Source: Trematomus loennbergii (taxonomy: Eukaryota; Chordata; Actinopteri; Perciformes; Nototheniidae). From it: DNA of 64,000 nucleotides. Below, one piece after another: positions 54,698 through 64,000 of the stretch. A program made the position numbers and the translations under genes. Location: assembly GCA_012861695.1 (NCBI GenBank), contig JAAOOA010000349.1:248001-312000 (forward strand). Direction: 5' to 3'. A model generated the notes under the pieces. That model was not told where the DNA came from. It saw nothing but the letters and a program-made list of their open reading frames with translations, and did no database searches. The first letter of the stretch is position 1. Every line of letters starts with the position of its first letter.

Positions 54698-55388
54698 CAA
54701 AGGTGCTGAATCAGAGCAGACTCCAGGAGCGAGTGGACACCCAGTGGAGAGCCCACCTGGGCCTGACGGAGGCTCAGAGGCCTGAGTGGAGAGCGCTCTA
54801 CAAGCCTCCGCTGACTAAGAGGGGTGGGGACCTCCAGTGGAGGGTTCTCCACGCTGCGGTAGCGGTAATGCGTTTGTTCAGTGATCAACCCTACAGTGTC
54901 TGATGCCTGTCCTTTTGTGAACAGAGGGAAACCATTTTTCATTGCTTTACAGAATGTGGTCGACTTTGTCTTTTTCAGTTACTCGCTCAGATGTTGATTT
55001 TGTTTAATGTGGTTTTTTCAAAGTCAATGTTCATTTTGGGTTGGAGGTACAGCCAGAAGCAAAAGTGCAAAAGTCAGCTTTTGAATTTTTTGTTGGGGCA
55101 GGCTAAAATGGCCATCTACCTCAGCAGGAGGAATAAAGTTGCGGAGTCATGGATACCGATGCAGTTTTGATTTTCAAGCGGATGGTAAAAGCAAGACTGA
55201 AAACGGACTACAGTTACTTTTGCTTAACCAAAAATGTGGGAGAATTTGAGGCCATGTGGTGTCTTAAAAATGCTTTGTGTTCTGTGGTGAATGAGGATCT
55301 TATTTTCAGTCGTTTTCTGAACTGACAATGTGTGTCATTGTGTCTGTTTGGTTATTTGCTTTGTGAATAAAAGTGGTTTGAAAAATCA

Positions 55389-55394
<6 letters not shown>

Positions 55395-55428
<34 letters not shown>
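55395..55428. repeat. (TC)n microsatellite at the LINE 3' junction
   Basis: Seventeen TC units directly follow the A-rich end AAAAATCAAAAAAA of the LINE with no intervening bases. Confidence 0.92.
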
Positions 55429-55431
<3 letters not shown>

Positions 55432-55784
55432 CACAGAGGCTGTGTGCTCCTCCGTGACGATGACGGCTTGCGTTACAAAATAATAATAAACATATTTGTA
55501 AAGTGGGGGGACACAAACGGGATTTTGAAAAGTGGGCGGGACATGTCCCCCCTGTCCCCAGTGGAAATGACGCCATGCGTGTGTGTGCGTCAAGTGCAAT
55601 AAATATATATGCAAGTTGCAACACACACAGAGTAAAGCTCTGCCCCTCATGTAGTAAGTAGATAGAGTTTGCTATGATTGAAGTTTCGTTTATGCATAGG
55701 GTAGATTCTTTTAATTATATTTCCTTTTTTGTTTTGTGTATTTTTTACATTTTGAATTTGCTTGCACCGTGTTGGCTACCCCTG
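55429..55784 (-). mobile_element. hAT-like fragment
   Basis: On the minus strand a hAT-type terminus CAGGGGTAGCCAACACGGTG begins at 55784 and interrupts the Pao gag frame right after CLHYLEQ. The other terminus and the second copy of the target duplication are not found, so the far side is truncated near the LINE. Confidence 0.55.
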
Positions 55785-57115
55785 CTCTAGGTAATGCAGG
55801 CAGTTACTTTCATCATCAGTTTTCCTTTCTACTCCTCTTTCAAATGCACGGATGAAGGCTTCAAACTGCAATGGGTCACCATCATAAACAGGAATGTCTC
55901 TTGGTGGTAAGGTGGAAGTAAGATGTTGTTGAGCCAGCATAGCAGTGATGTCATTTTGCCTCTGGATTAAGTTATAGATGTCACCTTGATTACCATGGTT
56001 GATTACAGGTGGTGTGATGTTAACATGTCCCTGCACATGTGTCTGTATATTTTGTCCGGGAATAGAGGTTTGGGCTTGATGAGGTGAGAATTCAGTTGCA
56101 TGTGGATTAAATCAGGCTGTAGTTTTTCTGAAGTAAGAGTTCATCCCATCTGATGCTCCAGAGGCGTTTCTTGATCCCATGCTGAGCACATTTATCCTGG
56201 CATTGGCTGCTGCCAGTGGCGGACTGGCCATCGGGACGAATCCCGATGGGCCGGTACTATAGTGGGCCGGTCGGACGCTGTGGGCCGGTCGGATAAGTCA
56301 CTATCACCCCCCCCCCCCCCGTTGACAATTTACTAGTGGTATTTACTTGCAGTACCGAGGTGGGCCGGCGGTACCGAAGCGGGCCGGTCGAGAGTCCCGG
56401 GCTGATTTTTAGTCCCAGTCCGCCCCTGGCTGCTGCCAGTTCAATTTGTACTTCCAATTGTTTCTTCTTTCGTTGAACTGTTCTTCTTTAGTTTAACTGT
56501 TCCACTTGTTTCAGTTCCTGTTGTATGTTCAGTGCTGCAGCCCTTTCAATTAAAGCAGCCCTTTCTGCCTGAGCTTTAATTCGAGCAGAGGATGTAGATG
56601 ATGCATGTGATGAACCAGTTTTGTGTTTTGACTGAGGGTGTGATGCCTTTGAAAAGCTGTCATCAGGTCCAATGTCATCTGAGCTGACACTTTGTTGTAT
56701 GGCACTTCCCACAATAGAGTGTGTGATGACTGTCCACCTTCAGATAACCACACATTTACATCTTGTATGAATCCATCAAATATTTGCATCTTTTGTTGCA
56801 GCCACTGCTTTTGCTTTTCCATTCTTCTTCAGGCAGTGGACAGTTGGTTAATGACTCATGATTTTCCTTTAATTCATCACGCAACTTCATAAATTTAACC
56901 AGTTTTAACTGTATTTCCTTTGCATTTTCCTTGGTGTTCATAAGCTCTTTAAGTCTTTCCATTAACTTCTTAACTTGTATGTATTTGAAGTTTCTTGCTT
57001 TTGACAGTTTACAATGAACAATTCCAATCCTTTGGCCGTGTGTATGGTAATCCTTTTTTCTCTCACAGATTGCAGTCCAACAATGCCATCTTGTGACGTC
57101 AGATTTCACAGACAT
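55785..57115 (-). pseudogene. BEL/Pao gag, frameshifted
   Basis: The minus-strand frame starts at 57115 (MSVKSDVTRWHC). It shows KKLMERLKELMNTKENAKEI and KFMKLRDELKENHESLTNCP, then SARIKAQAERAALIERAAAL, then LPPRDIPVYDGDPLQFEAFI and RAFERGVERKTDDESNCLHY. This is the DUF1759-type gag organisation of Pao elements. Frame changes occur near 56830 and 56700, and a hAT element interrupts at 56214-56428. Confidence 0.8.
56214..56428. mobile_element. 215-bp hAT-like element with 8-bp TSD
   Basis: Ends CAGTGGCGGACTGGCCATCG and, reverse-complemented, CAGGGGCGGACTGGGACTAA. The duplication GCTGCTGC is at 56206-56213 and 56429-56436. The interior has repeated GTGGGCCGGTCGG blocks and a C run at 56309-56320. 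It lies inside the Pao gag. Confidence 0.88.
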
Positions 57116-57566
57116 GATTAATGTTCACTGTTCCTTTAAGTTTCGTTTTGTAGTTTGGTCCGTTAGCCGACCAGCTGTTTCAAACAGCTGTGGCTATTAT
57201 TGCAGCATTAAATCAAAGCCATTGTCCAATACAGCTTAATGTCTCCAATACAATCCAGTTTTTAATGCTGCATTAATGGCCGCTTTCCAAGCCTTGACTC
57301 TCGGCGCCTGCATTCACCGTCTTGATGAGCGCAGGTGGGAAAAATCTTCAGCTGATTGTGGCGTGTTGTCCAGCTGATCCGGGATGACGGTGTCGGTTGT
57401 GCAATAATCCAATCGTTTGTCCGGTGAAAACGATCCTTAATCCATTGTGATATGATTCTTACTGTCCAGTTTTCACTCGTAGAGTGCGATTCCACTTAAT
57501 GTAATGGCAATTTAAATGTTCCAATGTCCGATAGCCTTTGCCATTACTTCACAGAAGGGTTTAGAG
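57116..57566. other. Upstream of Pao gag; no LTR recognised
   Basis: On the minus strand this would be the leader of the Pao element. I could not place an LTR border or a primer-binding site. Confidence 0.35.
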
Positions 57567-58413
57567 CAGCGGTTTTCAAAGTGTGAGGCGCGCCTCCCTT
57601 GGGGGGCGCCAGAGATCTTCAGGGGAGGCGCAGCGTGAGAAAAAAATAACGAGAAACAGTGAAATCTAGCTGGTTAATTTCAGCTAACTTTATGCGAGCG
57701 AGCGGCAACATGCAGTGTGCGAAAAAGCACACGTCCGATCGTCCGGGACGTGTTATTTATAATATCGGACAAATACATCTTTCCATTGACGTGTCCGACA
57801 GACCAGTGACGTTTTTAGCCCATAAATGTTAGTTTCGGTTCTGCTTGTCGATTCCTAAGGAAATGCATCTCGCCGCTTTATGTACTGTCACGGGGCGGGC
57901 CGGACGTGTAGCACAGTGGCAGGGTTGGGAAGCAAAACTCGGTTCCGAGTAAGAACAAATAACAATTGTCCGGTCCCGGGAATAATAAGTTGTGAGGACA
58001 GGAGTTGCGACTCTCTTCGCGCTGTCCTCACATCGCCGGACCCCAGACTCGGAGGAGCACAGGGATGTCAGTATTGTTTATGAAGCAGGGTAAAGAAAGT
58101 ACATTATTGAAATGAAAATACTATTTATTTACTTTTACAAACAGTGAGCAGCTGGGCAGCTGCAGCATGTGTATTGCAGGACATGTGTTGGACAGACAGA
58201 GTGTGTGGTTGGACTCTGTCTCACAGGCAGGTTGCAGTGTAACACCAGAGAAGACTGGGACTCAGCACGATAGATTCAAACACACACACAGAGACGAGAC
58301 AAGAAGAGAGAAACAGTCGGAGTCATTTCAAATGGCGTGCTCAAAAAAGAGGAAGGTAGACAGCGAAAACAGAGCATTTAATGACATGTTAAAGGGAGAA
58401 TTTCCTGCATGGT
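57567..58413 (+). mobile_element. hAT fragment with transposase N-terminus
   Basis: Starts with the hAT-type terminus CAGCGGTTTTCAAAGTGTGA at 57567 and a GGCGCGCCTCC subterminal block. At 58332 a short frame reads MACSKKRKVDSENRAF, resembling the start of Charlie-type hAT transposases. The similarity ends near 58400. No right terminus or second GTTTAGAG duplication is seen. Confidence 0.55.
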
Positions 58414-58524
58414 GAAGACGCACTGCAAGCAGAATAAGACGTCCTGCAAATGTGTCAAGTGTGGGGATGCTGTTTGTGGCAAATGCACTGCCAAGGTGCT
58501 GAATGTTTGCTACAAGTGTGTTTG
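58414..58524 (+). pseudogene. piggyBac-like C-terminal cysteine-rich relic
   Basis: The frame reads KTHCKQNKTSCKCVKCGDAV then CGKCTAKVLNVCYKC before a TGA stop. The CxxCGxxVCxxC...CxxC spacing resembles the C-terminal zinc-binding domain of piggyBac transposases. A matching terminus may be at 60204, where CTGGCGGTTCTAGTG precedes TTAA (60205-60208). Younger elements between them would have split it. This is a tentative reading. Confidence 0.4.
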
Positions 58525-59088
58525 AGTGTTTGTGAAGCGATGATCGATGTGTTCTAATTGGTTCTTTTTCTTCTTCTCTGATGTTTTGTGTTATTTGTAT
58601 ACATTCTGTGTTATCTTCTGTTCAATTATATAAAAAATACATTATTATATTATATTATTGTCATGTTGTTGTTTTTTATGAGTAGAAGGCTATCAGACGA
58701 TATGAACCATTTTACCTTTACGAAAACACAAGTCTAACACCAAGCGTTTAAATCAGCACTGGTAGCGATATTTTATATCATTATTATAAGTATTATTATT
58801 TGTATAATGCGCTCTCCGCCTTCCTGTCATCAGGAGTTAGACATGCACAAGGGCGCCGGAAGCGGGGGGGCCATTGGCCCCCCCACTTTTGAGCCCTGCC
58901 CTACATTTTCGATGCGGCGGATGCCGCGGAACACTGTACACATCCCGTTTCAATAATTCCCTCTACTCTAAAGTCGCATCTAAAACGCTATCTGATCTAG
59001 CTGTGTATATTTTGTTATTTGTTATTGTTATATTCAATCTCATTAGCTACAGGCATTTTTGAAGCTTGTAAAGGGAAGATGACAGCTC

Positions 59089-59292
59089 TCACTCGCCACT
59101 CTGCTGTTCCACAGCGCCGCTTCCCCTCCCTCTGCTGAAATTATGAATGTAAGGCGTATAGTAATCATAGATAACACGGCAGGGTCCTTGCCGAAAGGGC
59201 AGATCTGCTGGCACTAATGTTCCTGCTGTGGAGAACACCCTCTCGCTAGGGACAGAGGTAGCAGATACAGCCAGGTAGCGCTTTGCTAACAT
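59089..59292 (-). pseudogene. hAT transposase dimerisation domain remnant
   Basis: LAKRYLAVSATSVPSERVFS followed by TAGTLV is the conserved hAT C-terminal dimerisation motif. The frame then degenerates before the expected IFL segment. Confidence 0.82.
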
Positions 59293-59369
59293 GGCAACAT
59301 AAGGATATTTGGCGTTTGTAATAGCTGTAGCTCGGTCTGAACATTTTGCGAGTGGTGGAGGCTTAAATG

Positions 59370-59642
59370 CTAGGGGAGTTGGGTTTGCACTTTAGTCATT
59401 TTTCTTTTGGTACCGGTGATATTCACGTTCGGGTGATGCCTTTTCAAATATGTGTGCAAGTTTGATGTATTGCCAGCCGCGTAACCAATGTTAGTTGAAC
59501 AATGCCGACAAACAGCTTTGGTTCGGTCCACCTGTCTTTGTCCGTCATCCTTGTACGTAACTGCGAAACCAAAATGTTCCCAAACCGGAGACTTCAATGA
59601 TGCTGGAGGATTTTCGAGCTCAACTTTATCTGCGTTCACCAT
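59370..59642 (-). pseudogene. hAT transposase BED zinc finger remnant
   Basis: SPVWEHFGFAVTYKD, then KAVCRHCSTNIGYAAGNTSN and LHTYLKRHHP give the aromatic, Cys-x2-Cys and His-x5-His (consensus spacing 3-5) pattern of BED fingers. The start MVNADKVELENPP is plausible. The frame is open for 90 codons and then joins truncated sequence. Confidence 0.82.
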
Positions 59643-60146
59643 TTCGCCAGTTCCTCAAATTACTGACTAAATTTGAACGCATCCCTGTGACCAGCTCTCA
59701 TAGTATGCCTCTCGTCCAATGAAATGACTTGGTTGCTCTATGACGCGTTGAACCCAATGGGAGAAAATTACACTGAATGCTGCGACGCAGCACCTGAGAT
59801 TACTTCCAAAAAGTTGTTCACGTTCTCAATTTGTTCACGTTTAACGTTATATTCGTTCGGTACACTTCGGTACACTTCGGTACACTTCGGTACACACGTG
59901 TACCGAACCGAAGGGCCCATACCGAATAATTTCGGTACGAATACGTATACCGTTACACCCCTACTGGCCGGGGGTGTCTAAATAGTGCTTCCGGCCAGCG
60001 GGCCATTTATAATGTCGAGCCCTGTATATCATATGAAAAGCTGAGAGTCCACAGATTCTATTGGTATACGTTTCATCCCCGTGCGATCAAAACTCACTGT
60101 TCAATAAAAGAACATTTTACCTTGAAAATCAATGCATTCTAATAGC

Positions 60147-60163
60147 GGGTCAATTTGACCCGA
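60147..60163. repeat. Short palindrome CGGGTCAATTTGACCCG
   Basis: A 17-bp palindrome with one central base, within the presumed subterminal region of a TTAA-flanked piggyBac-like end at 60204. Confidence 0.6.
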
Positions 60164-60216
60164 TGGCGGTTTTAGGTATACAAAAACCTCTGGCGGTTCT
60201 AGTGTTAATTGCACAG

Positions 60217-60286
60217 CCCTACCGCATGGTGGCCCAGCAAAATAAAGTCTTGGGACTTTATTTTGCTGGGCCACCATGCGGTAGGG
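60217..60286. repeat. Perfect 32-bp hairpin, 6-nt loop
   Basis: Positions 60217-60248 and 60255-60286 are exact reverse complements, with loop CTTGGG. The arm begins CCCTACCGCATGGTGGCCCA. There is no sequence divergence between the arms. Confidence 0.95.
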
Positions 60287-60354
60287 AAGATTCTGCTCTC
60301 CCCGACGGGAGTCTGCTCTTCTAGCGGCAGCTCGCGATTGACGTGTAGGAGACC

Positions 60355-60502
60355 CCTGAATTAAAGTATCAAGTCACCTAAAGTCAGAAGGCTCAAGTCC
60401 AAGTAAAGTCCAGAGTCATTGGTGTTCAAGTCCAAGTCGAGTCGCAAGTGTTTTGTGATTTTGTCAAGTCAAGTCATGTGACTCGAGTCCACACCTCTGG
60501 TT
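60355..60502. mobile_element. AAGTCAAGTC-type interspersed repeat end
   Basis: On the minus strand it starts CAGAGGTGTGGACTCGAGTC at 60502 and continues with GACTTG-rich sequence, a repeat I recognise as common in teleosts. The terminus is hAT-like. The other end is not defined. Confidence 0.6.
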
Positions 60503-60707
60503 GTCAATCGTGATGTTTTTCATGTATAACTCCTGAATAAACCACCCCACAAAATATAAAATAAATCAAATAAGCTTAACCTTTACCTACTGGAAAAAAA
60601 TACATTAAACACCATTAATTATAATTCAATATCTAAAACAGGCTATTCTGCATAATGAGAACTTTTCTGAGCATGGGCAAAATAGCTTCAGATATCAGAA
60701 CACTTAT

Positions 60708-60842
<135 letters not shown>

Positions 60843-60989
60843 ATTGTGGGGATGAGGGCAGGGGGGTTTAGGGCATTTTACAGCCAGGGGGATTAAAGAC
60901 TGGAGGAAACAGGGAGGAGGTTGAATCTTATTAGTTTTAATCCAAAAACAGACAGACACCCCCCCTACACTAGCAGTAGCAGTAACCGC

Positions 60990-61005
60990 ACACACACACA
61001 CACAA

Positions 61006-61067
<62 letters not shown>

Positions 61068-61101
61068 CACACACACACAACACACACACCACACACACAC
61101 A

Positions 61102-61144
<43 letters not shown>
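60990..61144. repeat. (CA)n microsatellite
   Basis: About 155 bp of CA with several ACC or AAC breaks. Unlike the tracts inside the semaphorin, it is not next to any exon I can recognise. Confidence 0.95.
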
Positions 61145-61147
<3 letters not shown>

Positions 61148-61159
61148 ATTAACCCTTTC

Positions 61160-61395
61160 AGTCAGAATGAATGCAGGCCACCATTTGTTGGTTTTATTTC
61201 AGATTCACATGATGCTCCCCCCACAACCCCCCCACGGCCCCCAGAGATCCCCTGCCGTGGTGTCTGCCCATGTTTAGCCTCTGCCTTGCCCCCGGGCCAT
61301 CTGCCCTCGTCACTACCTCCCTGCTCAGTTGCCAATAAAGGTATTTTATTCGAAGGAACAGTCTTCTGCATTTGGATCCTTTGTACTCTGCTCTC
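61160..61395 (+). mobile_element. Possible LTR 3' portion
   Basis: TTGCCAATAAAGGTATTTTA (polyadenylation-like signal) is followed by sequence ending ACGCCCTGACA, the style of fish LTR ends. The left border and any partner LTR are absent. This is a tentative call. Confidence 0.3.
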
Positions 61396-61797
61396 ACGCC
61401 CTGACAGTTACAGCTAGAAACCAAATCCAACATCCACTTAAATACAACTGATTCAAATCAGTAGAGAGAAGTTAATAACTGCTGGATAATTTCAGTTATT
61501 CACTGAGAGTCATGGAGTAAACACGAGCAGACAGGGGGGGGGGGGGGAGAATCAACATGTGATGATGGTCAGCAATAACGTCTTCACTTGGTTCACTACC
61601 AGATCAGACAGTGACTGGTGGGGGGGTCACGATGTGATTTTGCTGCTGCAGGGCCTGCGCCCTCAGCGGGATCAGATAATCCCTGCTACCCTAATCCTGA
61701 GCAGGGAGGGGGGGCACCATCCACACCACCCTCCTATCCGCTGAATGTTGGAGATGCAGTGAGGGGAACCTGAATCTTTCTGTCACACTCACTTTAA

Positions 61798-62369
61798 CGG
61801 AGCGTCCACACAGCAGCGTTAAAAAAATCTTGGAGGTGGGCGTATCTGAAGCTTGGGGATTTTTTGCGAGCAACGCGACCAACAACCAATCACATGAATC
61901 TCCCGCCCCCGACATACAAAGCAAAAAAGCCCGAAGTAAACTGGATATAAACTCCCCAAACAGGCGAAAACCTACCACTGTCTCTGCCACCTCCCTCCAT
62001 GCCTGGCTCCTCCGGTTTATGTCCCGGTAGGTAATTGGGGACTGGTCATAAAGCACCGGGTGATTCCCTACCGCTAATTTCTCCTCCATTTTTTGGAATA
62101 TGAGGAAATGACCTGCGGTATGTCACTCCCAGTTTACACGCGCTTGAACTGTCAGATTTGCATAAACGGGATTTGATTGGCTGACGCTTCCTCCTCAGCT
62201 TCAAAAGTTGAACATTGCTCAACTTTGAATCCTGAAAATCCTGAAAATCTCCGCTCTGCTTCCCACAATGCAGTTCGGCGAAAAGTGAGGCAAAGTGACG
62301 TCACCCCATTCAAAGTGAATGGGCAGAAGCGTTAGAAGATTTTTTTAATGCTGCTGTGTGGACGCTCCG
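61798..62369. mobile_element. PIF/Harbinger-like element with long TIRs
   Basis: Ends CGGAGCGTCCACACAGCAGC and, reverse-complemented, CGGAGCGTCCACACAGCAGC are identical over 20 bases and continue, with one change, through TTAAAAAAATCTT. TAA at 61795-61797 and 62370-62372 is a 3-bp duplication. It is 572 bp and non-coding. Confidence 0.82.
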
Positions 62370-62372
62370 TAA

Positions 62373-63328
62373 GACAAAGCTTACATGTATAGCCCCATAT
62401 GGAGCATCCTTCAAACAATTTATTACAAATGAATACTGATAGAGCATGTTCATTCATTCATTCGTCTTTATGGCAAGACAACAAATAGATTTTAATAACG
62501 TAATACCTTTTAGCCATTGGAATGAGCTAAAAACATCAGGTGGCCATTACAATATAAAGAGTTTATCTTTAGATGAGCAAAAATTGTGTACATTTATTTT
62601 AATCTGAATCTGTGTGCTTAGCAGAACAACAATGTGTCAGACATCATAAGAGCATTCAGCCTCTGAGCCCGGCACTCTGATGCTGATACTGATATTTCAA
62701 AATAAGTTATCAGGAAGTGGGCTAAGTGTGATCCGTTGCCTGCTAAATTGCTTGTATTTGAATATTTCTGAATGCTTGGATTTTATCTGCATTAAATAAA
62801 ATGCAAATATGAGGGATACAGATACAATCTTTCTGCCAGATTTGTGTTGAATGACAGCTTTAACTCTCACTTTCCATTCAGCCAAATAAAAAGACTCTTC
62901 TGCTGTCACATGCTCTGGCTACACTCGCTTCTTCATGTCCTGTCCTCCTCCATGCAGCACACACCGTCCAGCACTCATGAGTTCTTCTTCACACCTACTC
63001 CCACCATGCTGTAGGAGGCACTTCTTCATATCCATTCATGTTAACATTAATGGTCCTGGAATATAAATCACAGCAAAACAGGAACACATTTGCTTAGTTA
63101 ACACCTAATATGATTTTCATTTTTTTAAATCATGTGGGAATTATATCGCTTTATCAATGACCCTGCAGACTTTCATTCAGTCTTTAAGGTGTAAGTCCAA
63201 TTAACACATACAGTATTATATAATATATAATCCTATAAAAAGTCTGTAGCAGAGGTCAAACTAAATAAAAAGAGGAGGCTCCTCTGTGTTTGAGACCAGA
63301 GAAGAAGAAGAGAAGAGTCTCCGGTAGC
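62373..63328. other. No recognisable gene
   Basis: AT-rich sequence without element borders or coding pattern that I can recognise. Confidence 0.4.
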
Positions 63329-64000
63329 ATTCACACCAGCCTTTTTAGTCCGGTTAAATCTAACCCTGGTGCGTTTACCCCCTTGGTGCGGTTTGTTTGG
63401 GTCGGTATGAACGCAGTCCGAGACCTTTGATGTGAACTAAACAACCGGACTCTGGTCCGCTTAAAAGAGGTGGTCTCGGACCGCTTGCTATTGAACTCTG
63501 GAGCGGTTCATCGCTGGTGTGAACGCAGTCCGCACCAAAACACAGGAAGCGTAGGATTTACGCGTCACAAGAGCGTGGAGATCTTAAAAAATCTTTAGCG
63601 AAAGAGTGAAGCAGAATGAAGTGTTGAACAGTGTCGTGTAAAGTAAAAATGCTCTGTCAACTATGCATAAAAGTCAGAGCCACCTGTCGTCGGTGAAACC
63701 TCCTCCTGACTGCAGAACGTCTTTCATTATGTGTAATAATGTTTTTTAACGCACGTTGTCTGATTATATATTCATATTCGCCGTCCTCTAGAGTCTGTTG
63801 AAATGTTCTCCAGATTAACAGCAGTATGAAAATAACCTGCCGATGCTCCATGGTGGAGGCTACGGTAGAAATTGCCGGGATTTGCGTTTTTTTTCCCTTA
63901 ATGTCTGACCAATTGTTGAACAGCATTTCCGTGCACATGACTTGTGTTTAAAGTTTATAGTCCGTTATACCCACATATCCAACAACAACAACCAACAGAT
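63329..64000. mobile_element. Harbinger-like element, cut by window end
   Basis: It begins near GGTAGCATTCACACCAGCCT and has internal CGGTATGAACGCAGTCCG and GTGTGAACGCAGTCCGCACC blocks, a style I associate with fish Harbinger-group elements. A minus-strand frame of 93 codons (63938-63657) contains MEHRQVIFILLLIWRTFQQT then ALKNIITHNERRSAVRRRFH. I cannot assign it to a domain, but it may be transposon-encoded. The right end lies outside the window. Confidence 0.45.

Larger units (their letters stand above)
48880..55394 (+). mobile_element. Tx1-group (L1 clade) LINE, nearly full length
   Basis: Order: 5' UTR, ORF1 with a CCHC knuckle (48933-49999, resuming 51203-51467), ORF2 endonuclease (51472-52495), RT (52569-53669), post-RT domain (53696-54900), 3' UTR and a short A-rich end at 55394 that runs straight into (TC)n. 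A 1.2-kb Harbinger-like insert splits ORF1. Frameshifts occur near 48942, 49290, 49640, 51650, 52495, 53669 and 54697, so it is inactive although long stretches are intact. Tx1-group LINEs include several target-specific families. The 5' boundary is uncertain. Confidence 0.85.
59060..59963 (-). mobile_element. hAT (TAGGGGTGTAACGG family), internally deleted
   Basis: On the minus strand it begins TAGGGGTGTAACGGTATACG at 59963, matching the element at 43470-44503. It keeps a transposase N-terminus (59642-59370) and C-terminus (59292-59089) with the catalytic core removed. The left terminus was not found. Confidence 0.75.

Noticed and set aside
60217..60286. Annotating the hairpin as a microRNA gene
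   Set aside because: Perfect pairing without bulges, a repeat context and no evidence of processing; kept as a repeat and as a finding only.

Overview
This is repeat-rich vertebrate DNA, almost certainly from a teleost and probably a percomorph. The clues are a split semaphorin gene with GT-AG introns, long CA/GT microsatellites, Passport-type Tc1, L2 and Tx1-group LINEs, a tRNA-derived SINE, Ty1/copia and BEL/Pao debris, and many non-autonomous hAT, TTAA-target and PIF/Harbinger-like elements. No prokaryotic genes, operons or CRISPR arrays are present.

The only cellular gene I can support is a class-6 semaphorin, closest in my reading to SEMA6C (sema6c-like). It lies on the minus strand. 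Its start codon is at 37104, and 15 coding exons can be followed down to 4648. They encode about 556 residues: signal peptide, Sema domain and the start of the PSI domain. The transmembrane and cytoplasmic exons are not seen and probably lie to the left of the window. Exon phases agree across all junctions. However, exons 9 to 13 carry six single-base indels that break the frame, while exons 1 to 8, 14 and 15 are clean. Five of its splice sites directly touch long CA/TG dinucleotide tracts.

Layout. 1-4647: hAT-type elements, a CAGTGGTG-type repeat, a TIR element and two inverted repeats. 4648-37161: the semaphorin gene. Its introns hold three consecutive TTAA-flanked elements (9.1-12.3 kb), an L2 LINE split by a hAT and by a second LINE (18.1-21.6 kb), and a Passport Tc1 element split by a TIR element, a Charlie8-like hAT and a near-complete L2 LINE (22.2-29.7 kb). 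A SINE and a TTAA element follow. 37.2-46 kb: more TTAA elements, a hAT with a BED-finger relic, and a Ty1/copia element with only its 3' LTR, itself split by a hAT at the reverse transcriptase catalytic box. 46-48 kb: scrambled Gypsy and Pao fragments. 48.9-55.4 kb: a nearly full-length Tx1-group LINE containing a Harbinger-like insert and ending exactly at a (TC)n tract. 55.4-64 kb: Pao gag, hAT and piggyBac-like fragments, a perfect 32-bp hairpin, microsatellites and two Harbinger-like elements, one cut by the window end.

I did not find a convincing new biological system. The most distinctive signals are the microsatellites fused to splice sites, the clustered frameshifts in the semaphorin, the (TC)n-abutting LINE, and the nested insertions whose order can be read from their target-site duplications.
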